Shown one piece after another: positions 11,801-25,769 of a stretch of 64,000 nt of DNA. The stretch is from Cornus controversa (Eukaryota; Streptophyta; Magnoliopsida; Cornales; Cornaceae). Position 1 is the stretch's first letter, and the number at the start of each line of letters is the position of its first letter. The notes under the pieces are model-generated. The model was not told the origin of the DNA. It worked only from the letters and a program-made list of their open reading frames with translations, and did not search any database. A program made the position numbers and the translations under genes. The DNA is taken from NCBI GenBank assembly GCA_026545225.1, contig CM048847.1, positions 14,379,835 through 14,443,834 on the forward strand. Reading direction: 5' to 3'.

Positions 11801-13256
11801 GATCGACATGCTCGTCGTTTCTTTGGGACCCTTTGATGGTTTCATTTAGAAAAAAGTAGCGTACGATTAATATTATGGCAAGACTTCTCTTGGAATGTGG
11901 TTTTCTAATCAAAACAACTCAAATGAAACAAGTTTAAAATGGTTGGTAGCTTACAAATTGTTTCCTTTAGATGTCCAAACGGTCGAATTTGGAACAAAGC
12001 ACCATTCGATTGTGATGAAGATCGGATTGACATGTTCGTCACTTCTTTTGGATGCTTTGATGGTCTAATTTGGAAAAAAGAAACTTACGATTCTGATTAT
12101 GGCACGACTTCTCAAGGAATAGGTTTTTGAATCAGAACAACTCAAACAAAACTTGTTTAAAATCCTCGATAGCTTGGGAATTGTTTCTTTTACTTGTCCA
12201 GATGGTTGAAGTTGGCATAGAGCACCATACGGTTGTGATCATTCATGGGTGCAGCATAGAATTACTCTTTTCGATTCAGGACGTCCTGACGGTTGAATTT
12301 GGCATAAAGCAACGTATAATTCTAGGTATGGCACGATTTCACGTGGATTGGACTTTTCGAATCAGGACAAGTCAAACGAAACAAGTTCCAAACCGTTGTT
12401 GTCATTCTCTATTCTTCTGGACATCCAGATGGTCAGTTCTAGCACAAAGCGCCATACGGTTGTCGTCATGCCTGATTATTACAAGCGATAGTTTTTTTGA
12501 CTCAGAACAACTCAAACAAACATGGATGAAGATCGGATCGACATGCTCGTCGTTTCTTTGGGACGCTTTGACGGTTTCATTTAGAAAAAAGTAGCGTACG
12601 ATTAGTATTATGGCACGACTTCTCTTGGAATGTGGTTTTCTAATCATAACAACTCAAATGAAACAAGTTTAAAATGGTTGGTAGCTTACAAATTGTTTCC
12701 TTTAGATGTCCAAACGGTCGAATTTGGAACAAAGCACCATACGATTGTGATGAAAATCGGATTGACATGTTCGTCACTTCTTTTGGATGCTTTGATGGTC
12801 TAATTTGGAAAAAAGAAACTTACGATTCTGATTACGACCCGACTTCTCAAGGAATGGGGTTTTTGAATCTAAACAACTCAAACAAAACTTGTTTAAAATC
12901 ATCGATAGCTTGGGAATTGTTTCTTTTACTTTTCCAGATGGTTGAAGTTGGCATAGAGCACCATACGGTTGTGATCATTCATGGGTGCAGCATGGAATTA
13001 CTCTTTTCGATTCAGGACGTCCTGACGATTGAATTTGGCATAAAGCAACGTATAATTCTAGGTATGGCACGATTTCACGTGGATTGGACTTTTCGAATCA
13101 GGACAAGTCAAACGAAACAAGTTCGAAACCGTTGTTGTCATTCTCTATTTTTCTGGACATCCAGATGGTCAGTTCTAGCACAAAGCGCCATACGGTTGTC
13201 GTCATGCCTGATTATTACAAGCGATAGTTTTTTTGACTCAGAACAACTCAAACAAA
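8844..13256 (+). repeat. Six-unit HOR, copy 3 (4413 bp)
   Basis: Units start at 8844, 9582, 10320, 11055, 11786 and 12521, in order U1-U6, with the same U2-like patch in U6 as copy 2. It differs from copy 2 at scattered single bases, for example AAAACTG against AAAACGG in U1 (9452 region against 5041). Confidence 0.92.
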
Positions 13257-16200
13257 CATGGATGAAGATCGGATCGACATGCTCGTCGTTTCTTTGGGAC
13301 GCTTTGATGGTTTCATTTAGAAAAAAGTAGCGTACGATTAGTATTATGGCACGACTTCTCTTGGAATGTGGTTTTCTAATCATAACAACTCAAATGAAAC
13401 AAGTTTTAAATGGTTGGTAGCTTGCAAATTGTTTCCTTTAGATGTCCAAACCGGTCGAATTTGGAACCAAGCACCATACGGTTGTGATGAAGATCGGATT
13501 GACATGTTCGTCACTTCTTTTGGATGCTTTGATGGTCTAATTTGGAAAAAAGAAACTTACGATTCTGATTATGACACAACTTCTCAAGGAATGGGGTTTT
13601 TGAATCAGAACAACTGAAACTAAACTTGTTTAAAATCATCGATAGCTTGGGAATTGTTTCTTTTACTTGTCCAGATGGTTGAAGTTGGCATAGAGCACCA
13701 TACGGTTGTGATCATTCATGAGTGCAGCAAGGAATTACTCTTTTCGATTCAGGACGTCCTCACGGTCGAATTAGGCATAAAGCAACGTATAATTCTATGT
13801 ATGGCACGATTTCACGTTGATTGGACTTTTCGAATCCGGACAGGTCGAACGAAACAAGTTCAAAACTGTTGTTGTCATTCTTTATTCTTCTAGACATCCA
13901 GATGGTCAATTCTAGCACAAAGCACCATACGGTTATGGTCATGCCTGGTTATTGCAAGGAATTGTTCTTCTCGACTCAGAACAACTCAAAAAAACATGGA
14001 TGAAGATCGGATCGACATGCTCGTCCTTTCTTTGGGACCCTTTGATGGTTTCATTTAGAAAAAAGTAGCGTACGATTAGTAGTATGGCACGACTTCTCTT
14101 GGAATGTGGTTTTTCAATCAAAACAACTCAAATGAAACAAGTTTAAAATGGTTGTGAGCTTGCAAATTATTTCCTTTAGATGTCCAAACGGTCGAAATTG
14201 GAACAAAGCACCATACGGTTGTGATGAAGGTCGGATTGACATGTTCGTCACTTCTTTTGGATGCTTTGATGGTCTAATTTGGAAAAAAGAAACTTACGAT
14301 TCTGATTACGACACGACTTCTCAAGGAATGGGGTTTTTGAATCTAAACAACTCAAACAAAACTTGTTTAAAATCATCGATAGCTTGGGAATTGTTTCTTT
14401 TACTTTTCCAGATGGTTGAAGTTGGCATAGAGCACCATACGGTTGTGATCATTCATGAGTGCAGCAAGGAATTACTATTTTTGATTCAGGACGTCCTGAT
14501 GGTTGAATTTGGCATAAAGCAATGTATAATTCTAAGTATGGCACGATTTCACGTGGATTGGGACTTTTCGAATCAGGACAAGTCAAACGAAACAAGTTCG
14601 AAACCATTGTTGTCATTCTCTATTCTTCTGGACATCCAGATGGTCAATTCTAGCATAAAGCGCCATACGGTTGTCGTCGTGCCTGATTATTGCAAGCAAT
14701 TGTTCTTTACGACTCAGAACAACTCAAACAAACATGGATGAAGATCGGATCGACATGCTCGTCGTTTCTTTGGGACGCTTTGATGGTTTCATTTAGAAAA
14801 AAGCAGCGTACGATTAGTATTATGGCACGACTTCTCTTGGAATGTGGTTTTCTAATCATAACAACTCAAATGAAACAAGTTTAAAATGGTTGTGAGCTTG
14901 CTAATTGTTTCCTTTAGATGTCCAAACGGTCGAATTTGGAACAAAGCACCATACGGTTGTGATGAAGATCGGATTGACATGTTCGTCACTTCTTTTGGAT
15001 GCTTTGATGGTCTAATTTGGAAAAAAGAAACTTACGATTCTGATTATGGCACGACTTCTCAAGGAATGGGTTTTTGAATCAGAACAACTCAAACTAAACT
15101 TGTTTGAAATCATCGATAGCTTGGGAATTGTTTCTTTTACTTGTCCAGATGGTTGAAGTTGGCATAGAGCACCATACGGTTGTGATCATTCATGGGTGCA
15201 GTATGGAATTACTCTTTTTGATTCAGGAAGTCCTGACGGTTGAATTTGGCATAAATCAACGTATAATTCTACGTATGGCACGATTTCACATGGATTGGAA
15301 TTTTCGAATCAGGACAAGTCAAACGAAACAAGTTCGAAACCGTTGTTGTCATTCTCTATTTTTCTGGACATCTAGATGGTCAATTCTAGCACAAAGCACC
15401 ATACGGTTGTCGTCATGCCTGATTATTGCAAGCAATAGTTCTTTCGACTCAGAACAACTCAAACAGACATGGATGAAGATCGGATCGACATGCTCGTCGT
15501 TTCTTTGGGACGCTTTGACGGTTTCATTTAGAAAAAAGTAGCGTACGATTAGTATTATGGCACGACTTCTCTTGGAATGTGGTTTTCTAATCATAACAAC
15601 TCAAATGAAACAAGTTTAAAATGGTTGGTAGCTTACAAATTGTTTCCTTTAGATGTCGAAACGGTCGAATTTGGAACAAAGCACCATTCGATTGTGATGA
15701 AGATCGGATTGACATGTTCGTCACTTCTTTTGGATGCTTTGATGGTCTAATTTGGAAAAAAGAAACTTACGATTCTGATTATGGCACGACTTCTCAAGGA
15801 ATAGGTTTTTGAATCAGAACAACTCAAACAAAACTTGTTTAAAATCCTCGATAGCTTGGGAATTGTTTCTTTTACTTGTCCAGATGGTTGAAGTTGGCAT
15901 AGAGCACCATACGGTTGTGATCATTCATGGGTGCAGCATAGAATTACTCTTTTCGATTCAGGACGTCCTGACGGTTGAATTTGGCATAAAGCAACGTATA
16001 ATTCTAGGTATGGCACGATTTCACGTGGATTGGACTTTTCGAATCAGGACAAGTCAAACGAAACAAGTTCGAAACCGTTGTTGTCATTCTCTATTCTTCT
16101 GGACATCCAGATGGTCAGTTCTAGCACAAAGCGCCATACGGTTGTCGTCATGCCTGATTATTACAAGCGATAGTTTTTTTGACTCAGAACAACTCAAACA

Positions 16201-16938
16201 AACATGGATGAAGATCGGATCGACATGCTCGTCGTTTCTTTGGGACGCTTTGACGGTTTCATTTAGAAAAAAGTAGCGTACGATTAGTATTATGGCACGA
16301 CTTCTCTTGGAATGTGGTTTTCTAATCATAACAACTCAAATGAAACAAGTTTAAAATGGTTGGTAGCTTACAAATTGTTTCCTTTAGATGTCCAAACGGT
16401 CGAATTTGGAACAAAGCACCATACGATTGTGATGAAAATCGGATTGACATGTTCGTCACTTCTTTTGGATGCTTTGATGGTCTAATTTGGAAAAAAGAAA
16501 CTTACGATTCTGATTACGACACGACTTCTCAAGGAATGGGGTTTTTGAATCTAAACAACTCAAACAAAACTTGTTTAAAATCATCGATAGCTTGGGAATT
16601 GTTTCTTTTACTTTTCCAGATGGTTGAAGTTGGCATAGAGCACCATACGGTTGTGATCATTCATGGTTGCAGCATGGAATTACTCTTTTCGATTCAGGAC
16701 GTCCTGACGATTGAATTTGGCATAAAGCAACGTATAATTCTAGGTATGGCACGATTTCACGTGGATTGGACTTTTCGAATCAGGACAAGTCAAACGAAAC
16801 AAGTTCGAAACCGTTGTTGTCATTCTCTATTTTTCTGGACATCCAGATGGTCAGTTCTAGCACAAAGCGCCATACGGTTGTCGTCATGCCTGATTATTAC
16901 AAGCGATAGTTTTTTTGACTCAGAACAACTCAAACAAA
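13257..16938 (+). repeat. Five-unit HOR derivative (3682 bp)
   Basis: Units start at 13257 (U1), 13995 (U2), 14733 (U3), 15468 (mosaic U4/U5/U6) and 16203 (U6). One unit has been lost relative to the six-unit form, and the fourth unit is a patchwork of neighbouring types. The whole block recurs at 30183-33864, offset 16926. Confidence 0.9.
15468..16202 (+). repeat. Mosaic unit combining U4, U5 and U6 markers
   Basis: Reading left to right: the entry CAGACATGG is U4 type; GCTTTGACGG and GTAGCTTACAAA are U5/U6 type; GATGTCGAAACGG at about 15654 is U4 type again; CACCATTCGATTG at about 15682 and GCATAGAATTAC at about 15936 are U5 type. A single crossover cannot produce this alternation, so a short conversion tract or two exchanges are implied. 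The identical pattern is in the copy at 32394. Confidence 0.8.
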
Positions 16939-19147
16939 CATGGATGAAGATCGGATCGACATGCTCGTCGTTTCTTTGGGACGCTTTGATGGTTTCATTT
17001 AGAAAAAAGTAGCGTATGATTAGTATTATGGCACGACTTCTCTTGGAATGTGGTTTTCTAATCATAACAACTCAAATGAAACAAGTTTAAAATGGTTGGT
17101 AGCTTGCAAATTGTTTCCTTTAGATGTCCAAACCGGTCGAATTTGGAACCAAGCACCATACGGTTGTGATGAAGATCGGATTGACATGTTCGTCACTTCT
17201 TTTGGATGCTTTGATGGTCTAATTTGGAAAAAAGAAACTTACGATTCTGATTATGACACAACTTCTCAAGGAATGGGGTTTTTGAATCTAAACAACTCAA
17301 ACAAAACTTGTTTAAAATCATCGATAGCTTGGGAATTGTTTCTTTTACTTGTCCAGATGGTTGAAGTTGGCATAGAGCACCATACGGTTGTGATCATTCA
17401 TGAGTGCAGCAAGGAATTACTCTTTTCGATTCAGGACGTCCTCACGGTCGAATTAGGCATAAAGCAACGTATAATTCTATGTATGGCACGATTTCACGTT
17501 GATTGGACTTTTCGAATCCGGACAGGTCGAACGAAACAAGTTCAAAACCGTTGTTGTCATTCTCTATTCTTCTAGACATCCAGATGGTCAATTCTAGCAC
17601 AAAGCACCATACGGTTATGGTCATGCCTGGTTATTGCAAGGAATTGTTCTTTTCGACTCAGAACAACTCAAAAAAACATGGATGAAGATCGGATCGACAT
17701 GCTCGTCCTTTCTTTGGGACCCTTTGATGGTTTCATTTAGAAAAAAGTAGCGTACGATTAGTAGTATGGCACGACTTCTCTTGGAATGTGGTTTTTCAAT
17801 CAAAACAACTCAAATGAAACAAGTTTAAAATGGTTGTGAGCTTGCAAATTATTTCCTTTAGATGTCCAAACGGTCGAAATTGGAACAAAGCACCATACGG
17901 TTGTGATGAAGGTCGGATTGACATGTTCGTCACTTCTTTTGGATGCTTTGATGGTCTAATTTGGAAAAAAGAAACTTACGATTCTGATTACGACACGACT
18001 TCTCAAGGAATGGGGTTTTTGAATCTAAACAACTCAAACAAAACTTGTTTAAAATCATCGATAGCTTGGGAATTGTTTCTTTTACTTGTCCAGATGGTTG
18101 AAGTTGGCATAGAGCACCATACGGTTGTGATCATTCATGAGTGCAGCAAGGAATTACTCTTTTCGATTCAGGACGTCCTCACGGTCGAATTAGGCATAAA
18201 GCAACGTATAATTCTATGTATGGCATGATTTCACGTGGATTGGACTTTTCGAATCAGGACAGGTCAAACGAAACAAGTTCAAAACCGTTGTTGTCATTCT
18301 CTATTCTTCTGGACATCCAGATGGTCAGTTCTAGCACAAAGCGCCATACGGTTGTCGTCATGCCTGATTATTACAAGCGATAGTTTTTTTGACTCAGAAC
18401 AACTCAAACAAACATGGATGAAGATCGGATCGACATGCTCGTCGTTTCTTTGGGACGCTTTGACGGTTTCATTTAGAAAAAAGTAGCGTACGATTAGTAT
18501 TATGGCACGACTTCTCTTGGAATGTGGTTTTCTAATCATAACAACTCAAATGAAACAAGTTTAAAATGGTTGGTAGCTTACAAATTGTTTCCTTTAGATG
18601 TCCAAACGGTCGAATTTGGAACAAAGCACCATACGATTGTGATGAAAATCGGATTGACATGTTCGTCACTTCTTTTGGATGCTTTGATGGTCTAATTTGG
18701 AAAAAAGAAACTTACGATTCTGATTATGGCACGACTTCTCAAGGAATGGGTTTTTGAATCAGAACAACTCAAACTAAACTTGTTTAAAATCCTCGATAGC
18801 TTGGGAATTGTTTCTTTTGCTTGTCCAGATGGTTGAAGTTGGCATAGAGCACCATACGGTTGTGATCATTCATGGGTGCAGCATGGAATTACTCTTTTCG
18901 ATTCAGGACGTCCTGACGGTTGAATTTGGCATAAAGCAACGTATAATTCTAGGTATGGCACGATTTCACGTGGATTGGACTTTTCGAATCAGGACAAGTC
19001 AAACGAAACAAGTTCGAAACCGTTGTTGTCATTCTCTATTTTTCTGGACATCCAGATGGTCAGTTCTAGCACAAAGCGCCATACGGTTGTCGTCATGCCT
19101 GATTATTACAAGCGATAGTTTTTTTGACTCAGAACAACTCAAACAAA
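16939..19147 (+). repeat. Three-unit HOR derivative (2209 bp)
   Basis: Units start at 16939 (U1), 17677 (U2/U4 chimera) and 18413 (U6, with the original TATGGCACGAC form). Three units are missing relative to the six-unit HOR. The chimera begins with U2 markers (GATGAAGGTCGG near 17926) and ends with U4 or U5-like ones (CCTCACGGTCG near 18178, GGCATGATTTC near 18223). Confidence 0.88.
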
Positions 19148-22100
19148 CATGGATGAAGATCGGATCGACATGCTCGTCGTTTCTTTGGGACGCTTTGATG
19201 GTTTCATTTAGAAAAAAGTAGCGTACGATTAGTATTATGGCACGACTTCTCTTGGAATGTGGTTTTCTAATCATAACAACTCAAATGAAACAAGTTTTAA
19301 ATGGTTGGTAGCTTGCAAATTGTTTCCTTTAGATGTCCAAACCGGTCGAATTTGGAACCAAGCACCATACGGTTGTGATGAAGATCGGATTGACATGTTC
19401 GTCACTTCTTTTGGATGCTTTGATGGTCTAATTTGGAAAAAAGAAACTTACGATTCTGATTATGACACAACTTCTCAAGGAATGGGGTTTTTGAATCAGA
19501 ACAACTGAAACTAAACTTGTTTAAAATCATCGATAGCTTGGGAATTGTTTCTTTTACTTGTCCAGATGGTTGAAGTTGGCATAGAGCACCATACGGTTGT
19601 GATCATTCATGAGTGCAGCAAGGAATTACTCTTTTCGATTCAGGACGTCCTCACGGTCGAATTAGGCATAAAGCAACGTATAATTCTATGTATGGCACGA
19701 TTTCACGTTGATTGGACTTTTCGAATCCGGACAGGTCGAACGAAACAAGTTCAAAACGGTTGTTGTCATTCTTTATTCTTCTAGACATCCAGATGGTCAA
19801 TTCTAGCACAAAGCACCATACGGTTATGGTCATGCCTGGTTATTGCAAGGAATTGTTCTTCTCGACTCAGAACAACTCAAAAAAACATGGATGAAGATCG
19901 GATCGACATGCTCGTCCTTTCTTTGGGACCCTTTGATGGTTTCATTTAGAAAAAAGTAGCGTACGATTAGTAGTATGGCACGACTTCTCTTGGAATGTGG
20001 TTTTTCAATCAAAACAACTCAAATGAAACAAGTTTAAAATGGTTGTGAGCTTGCAAATTATTTCCTTTAGATGTCCAAACGGTCGAAATTGGAACAAAGC
20101 ACCATACGGTTGTGATGAAGGTCGGATTGACATGTTCGTCACTTCTTTTGGATGCTTTGATGGTCTAATTTGGAAAAAAGAAACTTACGATTCTGATTAC
20201 GACACGACTTCTCAAGGAATGGGGTTTTTGAATCTAAACAACTCAAACAAAACTTGTTTAAAATCATCGATAGCTTGGGAATTGTTTCTTTTACTTTTCC
20301 AGATGGTTGAAGTTGGCATAGAGCACCATACGGTTGTGATCATTCATGAGTGCAGCAAGGAATTACTATTTTTGATTCAGGACGTCCTGATGGTTGAATT
20401 TGGCATAAAGCAATGTATAATTCTAAGTATGGCACGATTTCACGTGGATTGGGACTTTTCGAATCAGGACAAGTCAAACGAAACAAGTTCGAAACCATTG
20501 TTGTCATTCTCTATTCTTCTGGACATCCAGATGGTCAATTCTAGCATAAAGCGCCATACGGTTGTCGTCGTGCCTGATTATTGCAAGCAATTGTTCTTTA
20601 CGACTCAGAACAACTCAAACAAACATGGATGAAGATCGGATCGACATGCTCGTCGTTTCTTTGGGACGCTTTGATGGTTTCATTTAGAAAAAAGCAGCGT
20701 ACGATTAGTATTATGGCACGACTTCTCTTGGAATGTGGTTTTCTAATCATAACAACTCAAATGAAACAAGTTTAAAATGGTTGTGAGCTTGCTAATTGTT
20801 TCCTTTAGATGTCCAAACGGTCGAATTTGGAACAAAGCACCATACGGTTGTGATGAAGATCGGATTGACATGTTCGTCACTTCTTTTGGATGCTTTGATG
20901 GTCTAATTTGGAAAAAAGAAACTTACGATTCTGATTATGGCACGACTTCTCAAGGAATGGGTTTTTGAATCAGAACAACTCAAACTAAACTTGTTTGAAA
21001 TCATCGATAGCTTGGGAATTGTTTCTTTTACTTGTCCAGATGGTTGAAGTTGGCATAGAGCACCATACGGTTGTGATCATTCATGGGTGCAGTATGGAAT
21101 TACTCTTTTTGATTCAGGAAGTCCTGACGGTTGAATTTGGCATAAAGCAACGTATAATTCTACGTATGGCACGATTTCACATGGATTGGAATTTTCGAAT
21201 CAGGACAAGTCAAACGAAACAAGTTCGAAACCGTTGTTGTCATTCTCTATTTTTCTGGACATCTAGATGGTCAATTCTAGCACAAAGCGCCATACGGTTG
21301 TCGTCATGCCTGATTATTGCAAGCAATAGTTCTTTCGACTCAGAACAACTCAAACAGACATGGATGAAGATCGGATCGACATGCTCGTCGTTTCTTTGGG
21401 ACGCTTTGATGGTTTCATTTAGAAAAAAGCAGCGTACGATTACTATTATGGCACGACTGCTCTTGGAATGTGGTTTTCTAATCATAACAACTCAAATGAA
21501 ACAAGTTTAAAATGGTTGGTAGCTTGCAAATTGTTTCCTTTAGATGTCGAAACGGTCGAATTTGGAACAAAGCACCATACGGTTGTGATGAAGATCGGAT
21601 TGACAGGTTCGTCACTTCTTTTGGATGCTTTGATGGTCTAATTTGGAAAAAAGAAACTTACGATTCTGATTATGACACAACTTCTCAAGCAATGGGGTTT
21701 TTGAATCAGAACAACTGAAACTAAACTTGTTTAAAATCATCGATAGCTTGGGAATTGTTTCTTTTACTTGTCCAGATGGTTGAAGTTGGCATAGAGCACC
21801 ATACGGTTGTGATCATTCATGAGTGCAGCAAGGAATTACTCTTTTCGATTCAGGACGTCCTCACGGTCGAATTAGGCATAAAGCAACGTATAATTCTATG
21901 TATGGCATGATTTCACGTGGATTGGACTTTTCGAATCAGGACAGGTCAAACGAAACAAGTTCAAAACCGTTGTTGTCATTCTCTATTCTTCTGGACATCC
22001 AGATGGTCAATTCTAGCACAAAGCGCGATAAGGTCATGCCTGGTTATTGCAAGGAATTGTTCTTTTTGACTCAGAACAACTCAAACAAACATGGATGAAG

Positions 22101-24709
22101 ATCGGATCGACATGCTCGTCGTTTCTTTGGGACCCTTTGATGGTTTCATTTAGAAAAAAGTAGCGTACGATTAATATTATGGCAAGACTTCTCTTGGAAT
22201 GTGGTTTTCTAATCAAAACAACTCAAATGAAACAAGTTTAAAATGGTTGGTAGCTTACAAATTGTTTCCTTTAGATGTCCAAACGGTCGAATTTGGAACA
22301 AAGCACCATTCGATTGTGATGAAGATCGGATTGACATGTTCGTCACTTCTTTTGGATGCTTTGATGGTCTAATTTGGAAAAAAGAAACTTACGATTCTGA
22401 TTATGGCACGACTTCTCAAGGAATAGGTTTTTGAATCAGAACAACTCAAACAAAACTTGTTTAAAATCCTCGATAGCTTGGGAATTGTTTCTTTTACTTG
22501 TCCAGATGGTTGAAGTTGGCATAGAGCACCATACGGTTGTGATCATTCATGGGTGCAGCATAGAATTACTCTTTTCGATTCAGGACGTCCTGACGGTTGA
22601 ATTTGGCATAAAGCAACGTATAATTCTAGGTATGGCACGATTTCACGTGGATTGGACTTTTCGAATCAGGACAAGTCAAACGAAACAAGTTCGAAACCGT
22701 TGTTGTCATTCTCTATTCTTCTGGACATCCAGATGGTCAGTTCTAGCACAAAGCGCCATACGGTTGTCGTCATGCCTGATTATTACAAGCGATAGTTTTT
22801 TTGACTCAGAACAACTCAAACAAACATGGATGAAGATCGGATCGACATGCTCGTCGTTTCTTTGGGACGCTTTGACGGTTTCATTTAGAAAAAAGTAGCG
22901 TACGATTAGTATTATGGCACGACTTCTCTTGGAATGTGGTTTTCTAATCATAACAACTCAAATGAAACAAGTTTAAAATGGTTGGTAGCTTACAAATTGT
23001 TTCCTTTAGATGTCCAAACGGTCGAATTTGGAACAAAGCACCATACGATTGTGATGAAAATCGGATTGACATGTTCGTCACTTCTTTTGGATGCTTTGAT
23101 GGTCTAATTTGGAAAAAAGAAACTTACGATTCTGATTACGACCCGACTTCTCAAGGAATGGGGTTTTTGAATCTAAACAACTCAAACAAAACTTGTTTAA
23201 AATCATCGATAGCTTGGGAATTGTTTCTTTTACTTTTCCAGATGGTTGAAGTTGGCATAGAGCACCATACGGTTGTGATCATTCATGGGTGCAGCATGGA
23301 ATTACTCTTTTCGATTCAGGACGTCCTGACGATTGAATTTGGCATAAAGCAACGTATAATTCTAGGTATGGCACGATTTCACGTGGATTGGACTTTTCGA
23401 ATCAGGACAAGTCAAACGAAACAAGTTCGAAACCGTTGTTGTCATTCTCTATTTTTCTGGACATCCAGATGGTCAGTTCTAGCACAAAGCGCCATACGGT
23501 TGTCGTCATGCCTGATTATTACAAGCGATAGTTTTTTTGACTCAGAACAACTCAAACAAACATGGATGAAGATCGGATCGACATGCTCGTCGTTTCTTTG
23601 GGACGCTTTGATGGTTTCATTTAGAAAAAAGTAGCGTACGATTAGTATTATGGCACGACTTCTCTTGGAATGTGGTTTTCTAATCATAACAACTCAAATG
23701 AAACAAGTTTTAAATGGTTGGTAGCTTGCAAATTGTTTCCTTTAGATGTCCAAACCGGTCGAATTTGGAACCAAGCACCATACGGTTGTGATGAAGATCG
23801 GATTGACATGTTCGTCACTTCTTTTGGATGCTTTGATGGTCTAATTTGGAAAAAAGAAACTTACGATTCTGATTATGACACAACTTCTCAAGGAATGGGG
23901 TTTTTGAATCAGAACAACTGAAACTAAACTTGTTTAAAATCATCGATAGCTTGGGAATTGTTTCTTTTACTTGTCCAGATGGTTGAAGTTGGCATAGAGC
24001 ACCATACGGTTGTGATCATTCATGAGTGCAGCAAGGAATTACTCTTTTCGATTCAGGACGTCCTCACGGTCGAATTAGGCATAAAGCAACGTATAATTCT
24101 ATGTATGGCACGATTTCACGTTGATTGGACTTTTCGAATCCGGACAGGTCGAACGAAACAAGTTCAAAACTGTTGTTGTCATTCTTTATTCTTCTAGACA
24201 TCCAGATGGTCAATTCTAGCACAAAGCACCATACGGTTATGGTCATGCCTGGTTATTGCAAGGAATTGTTCTTCTCGACTCAGAACAACTCAAAAAAACA
24301 TGGATGAAGATCGGATCGACATGCTCGTCCTTTCTTTGGGACCCTTTGATGGTTTCATTTAGAAAAAAGTAGCGTACGATTAGTAGTATGGCACGACTTC
24401 TCTTGGAATGTGGTTTTTCAATCAAAACAACTCAAATGAAACAAGTTTAAAATGGTTGTGAGCTTGCAAATTATTTCCTTTAGATGTCCAAACGGTCGAA
24501 ATTGGAACAAAGCACCATACGGTTGTGATGAAGGTCGGATTGACATGTTCGTCACTTCTTTTGGATGCTTTGATGGTCTAATTTGGAAAAAAGAAACTTA
24601 CGATTCTGATTACGACACGACTTCTCAAGGAATGGGGTTTTTGAATCTAAACAACTCAAACAAAACTTGTTTAAAATCATCGATAGCTTGGGAATTGTTT
24701 CTTTTACTT
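17653..24709 (+). repeat. Block tandemly duplicated at 24275-31331 (offset 6622)
   Basis: Every frame compared over about 7.06 kb is the same at an offset of 6622, with the nearest differences at 17652 (T against C at 24274) and 24710 (G against T at 31332). The match exceeds the offset, as expected for an in-register tandem duplication of nine units in a repeat. Confidence 0.82.
19148..23560 (+). repeat. Six-unit HOR, copy 4 (4413 bp)
   Basis: Units start at 19148, 19886, 20624, 21359, 22090 and 22825, in order U1-U6. It resembles copy 2 (AAAACGG in U1, GACTGCTCTTGG in U3/U4), but has AGTTCGAAACC at 22693 where copy 2 has AGTTCCAAACC at 7976. A near-identical copy lies at 25770-30182. Confidence 0.92.
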
Positions 24710-25769
24710 GTCCAGATGGTTGAAGTTGGCATAGAGCACCATACGGTTGTGATCATTCATGAGTGCAGCAAGGAATTACTCTTTTCGATTCAGGACGTCC
24801 TCACGGTCGAATTAGGCATAAAGCAACGTATAATTCTATGTATGGCATGATTTCACGTGGATTGGACTTTTCGAATCAGGACAGGTCAAACGAAACAAGT
24901 TCAAAACCGTTGTTGTCATTCTCTATTCTTCTGGACATCCAGATGGTCAGTTCTAGCACAAAGCGCCATACGGTTGTCGTCATGCCTGATTATTACAAGC
25001 GATAGTTTTTTTGACTCAGAACAACTCAAACAAACATGGATGAAGATCGGATCGACATGCTCGTCGTTTCTTTGGGACGCTTTGACGGTTTCATTTAGAA
25101 AAAAGTAGCGTACGATTAGTATTATGGCACGACTTCTCTTGGAATGTGGTTTTCTAATCATAACAACTCAAATGAAACAAGTTTAAAATGGTTGGTAGCT
25201 TACAAATTGTTTCCTTTAGATGTCCAAACGGTCGAATTTGGAACAAAGCACCATACGATTGTGATGAAAATCGGATTGACATGTTCGTCACTTCTTTTGG
25301 ATGCTTTGATGGTCTAATTTGGAAAAAAGAAACTTACGATTCTGATTATGGCACGACTTCTCAAGGAATGGGTTTTTGAATCAGAACAACTCAAACTAAA
25401 CTTGTTTAAAATCCTCGATAGCTTGGGAATTGTTTCTTTTGCTTGTCCAGATGGTTGAAGTTGGCATAGAGCACCATACGGTTGTGATCATTCATGGGTG
25501 CAGCATGGAATTACTCTTTTCGATTCAGGACGTCCTGACGGTTGAATTTGGCATAAAGCAACGTATAATTCTAGGTATGGCACGATTTCACGTGGATTGG
25601 ACTTTTCGAATCAGGACAAGTCAAACGAAACAAGTTCGAAACCGTTGTTGTCATTCTCTATTTTTCTGGACATCCAGATGGTCAGTTCTAGCACAAAGCG
25701 CCATACGGTTGTCGTCATGCCTGATTATTACAAGCGATAGTTTTTTTGACTCAGAACAACTCAAACAAA
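23561..25769 (+). repeat. Three-unit HOR derivative, second copy (2209 bp)
   Basis: Units start at 23561 (U1), 24299 (U2/U4 chimera) and 25035 (U6). The chimera and U6 match the block at 16939 at an offset of 6622, but the first unit carries different U1 bases (AAAACTG, TTCTCGACTCAG). This places the left junction of the 6622-bp duplication near 17652 and 24274. Confidence 0.88.

Larger units (their letters stand above)
12390..18087 (+). repeat. Block duplicated at 29316-35013 (offset 16926)
   Basis: All frames compared over 5.7 kb are the same apart from one base, A at 17151 against G at 34077. Bounding differences are at 12389 (C) against 29315 (G) and 18088 (G) against 35014 (T). The block includes the five-unit derivative and its mosaic unit. 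Confidence 0.8.
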
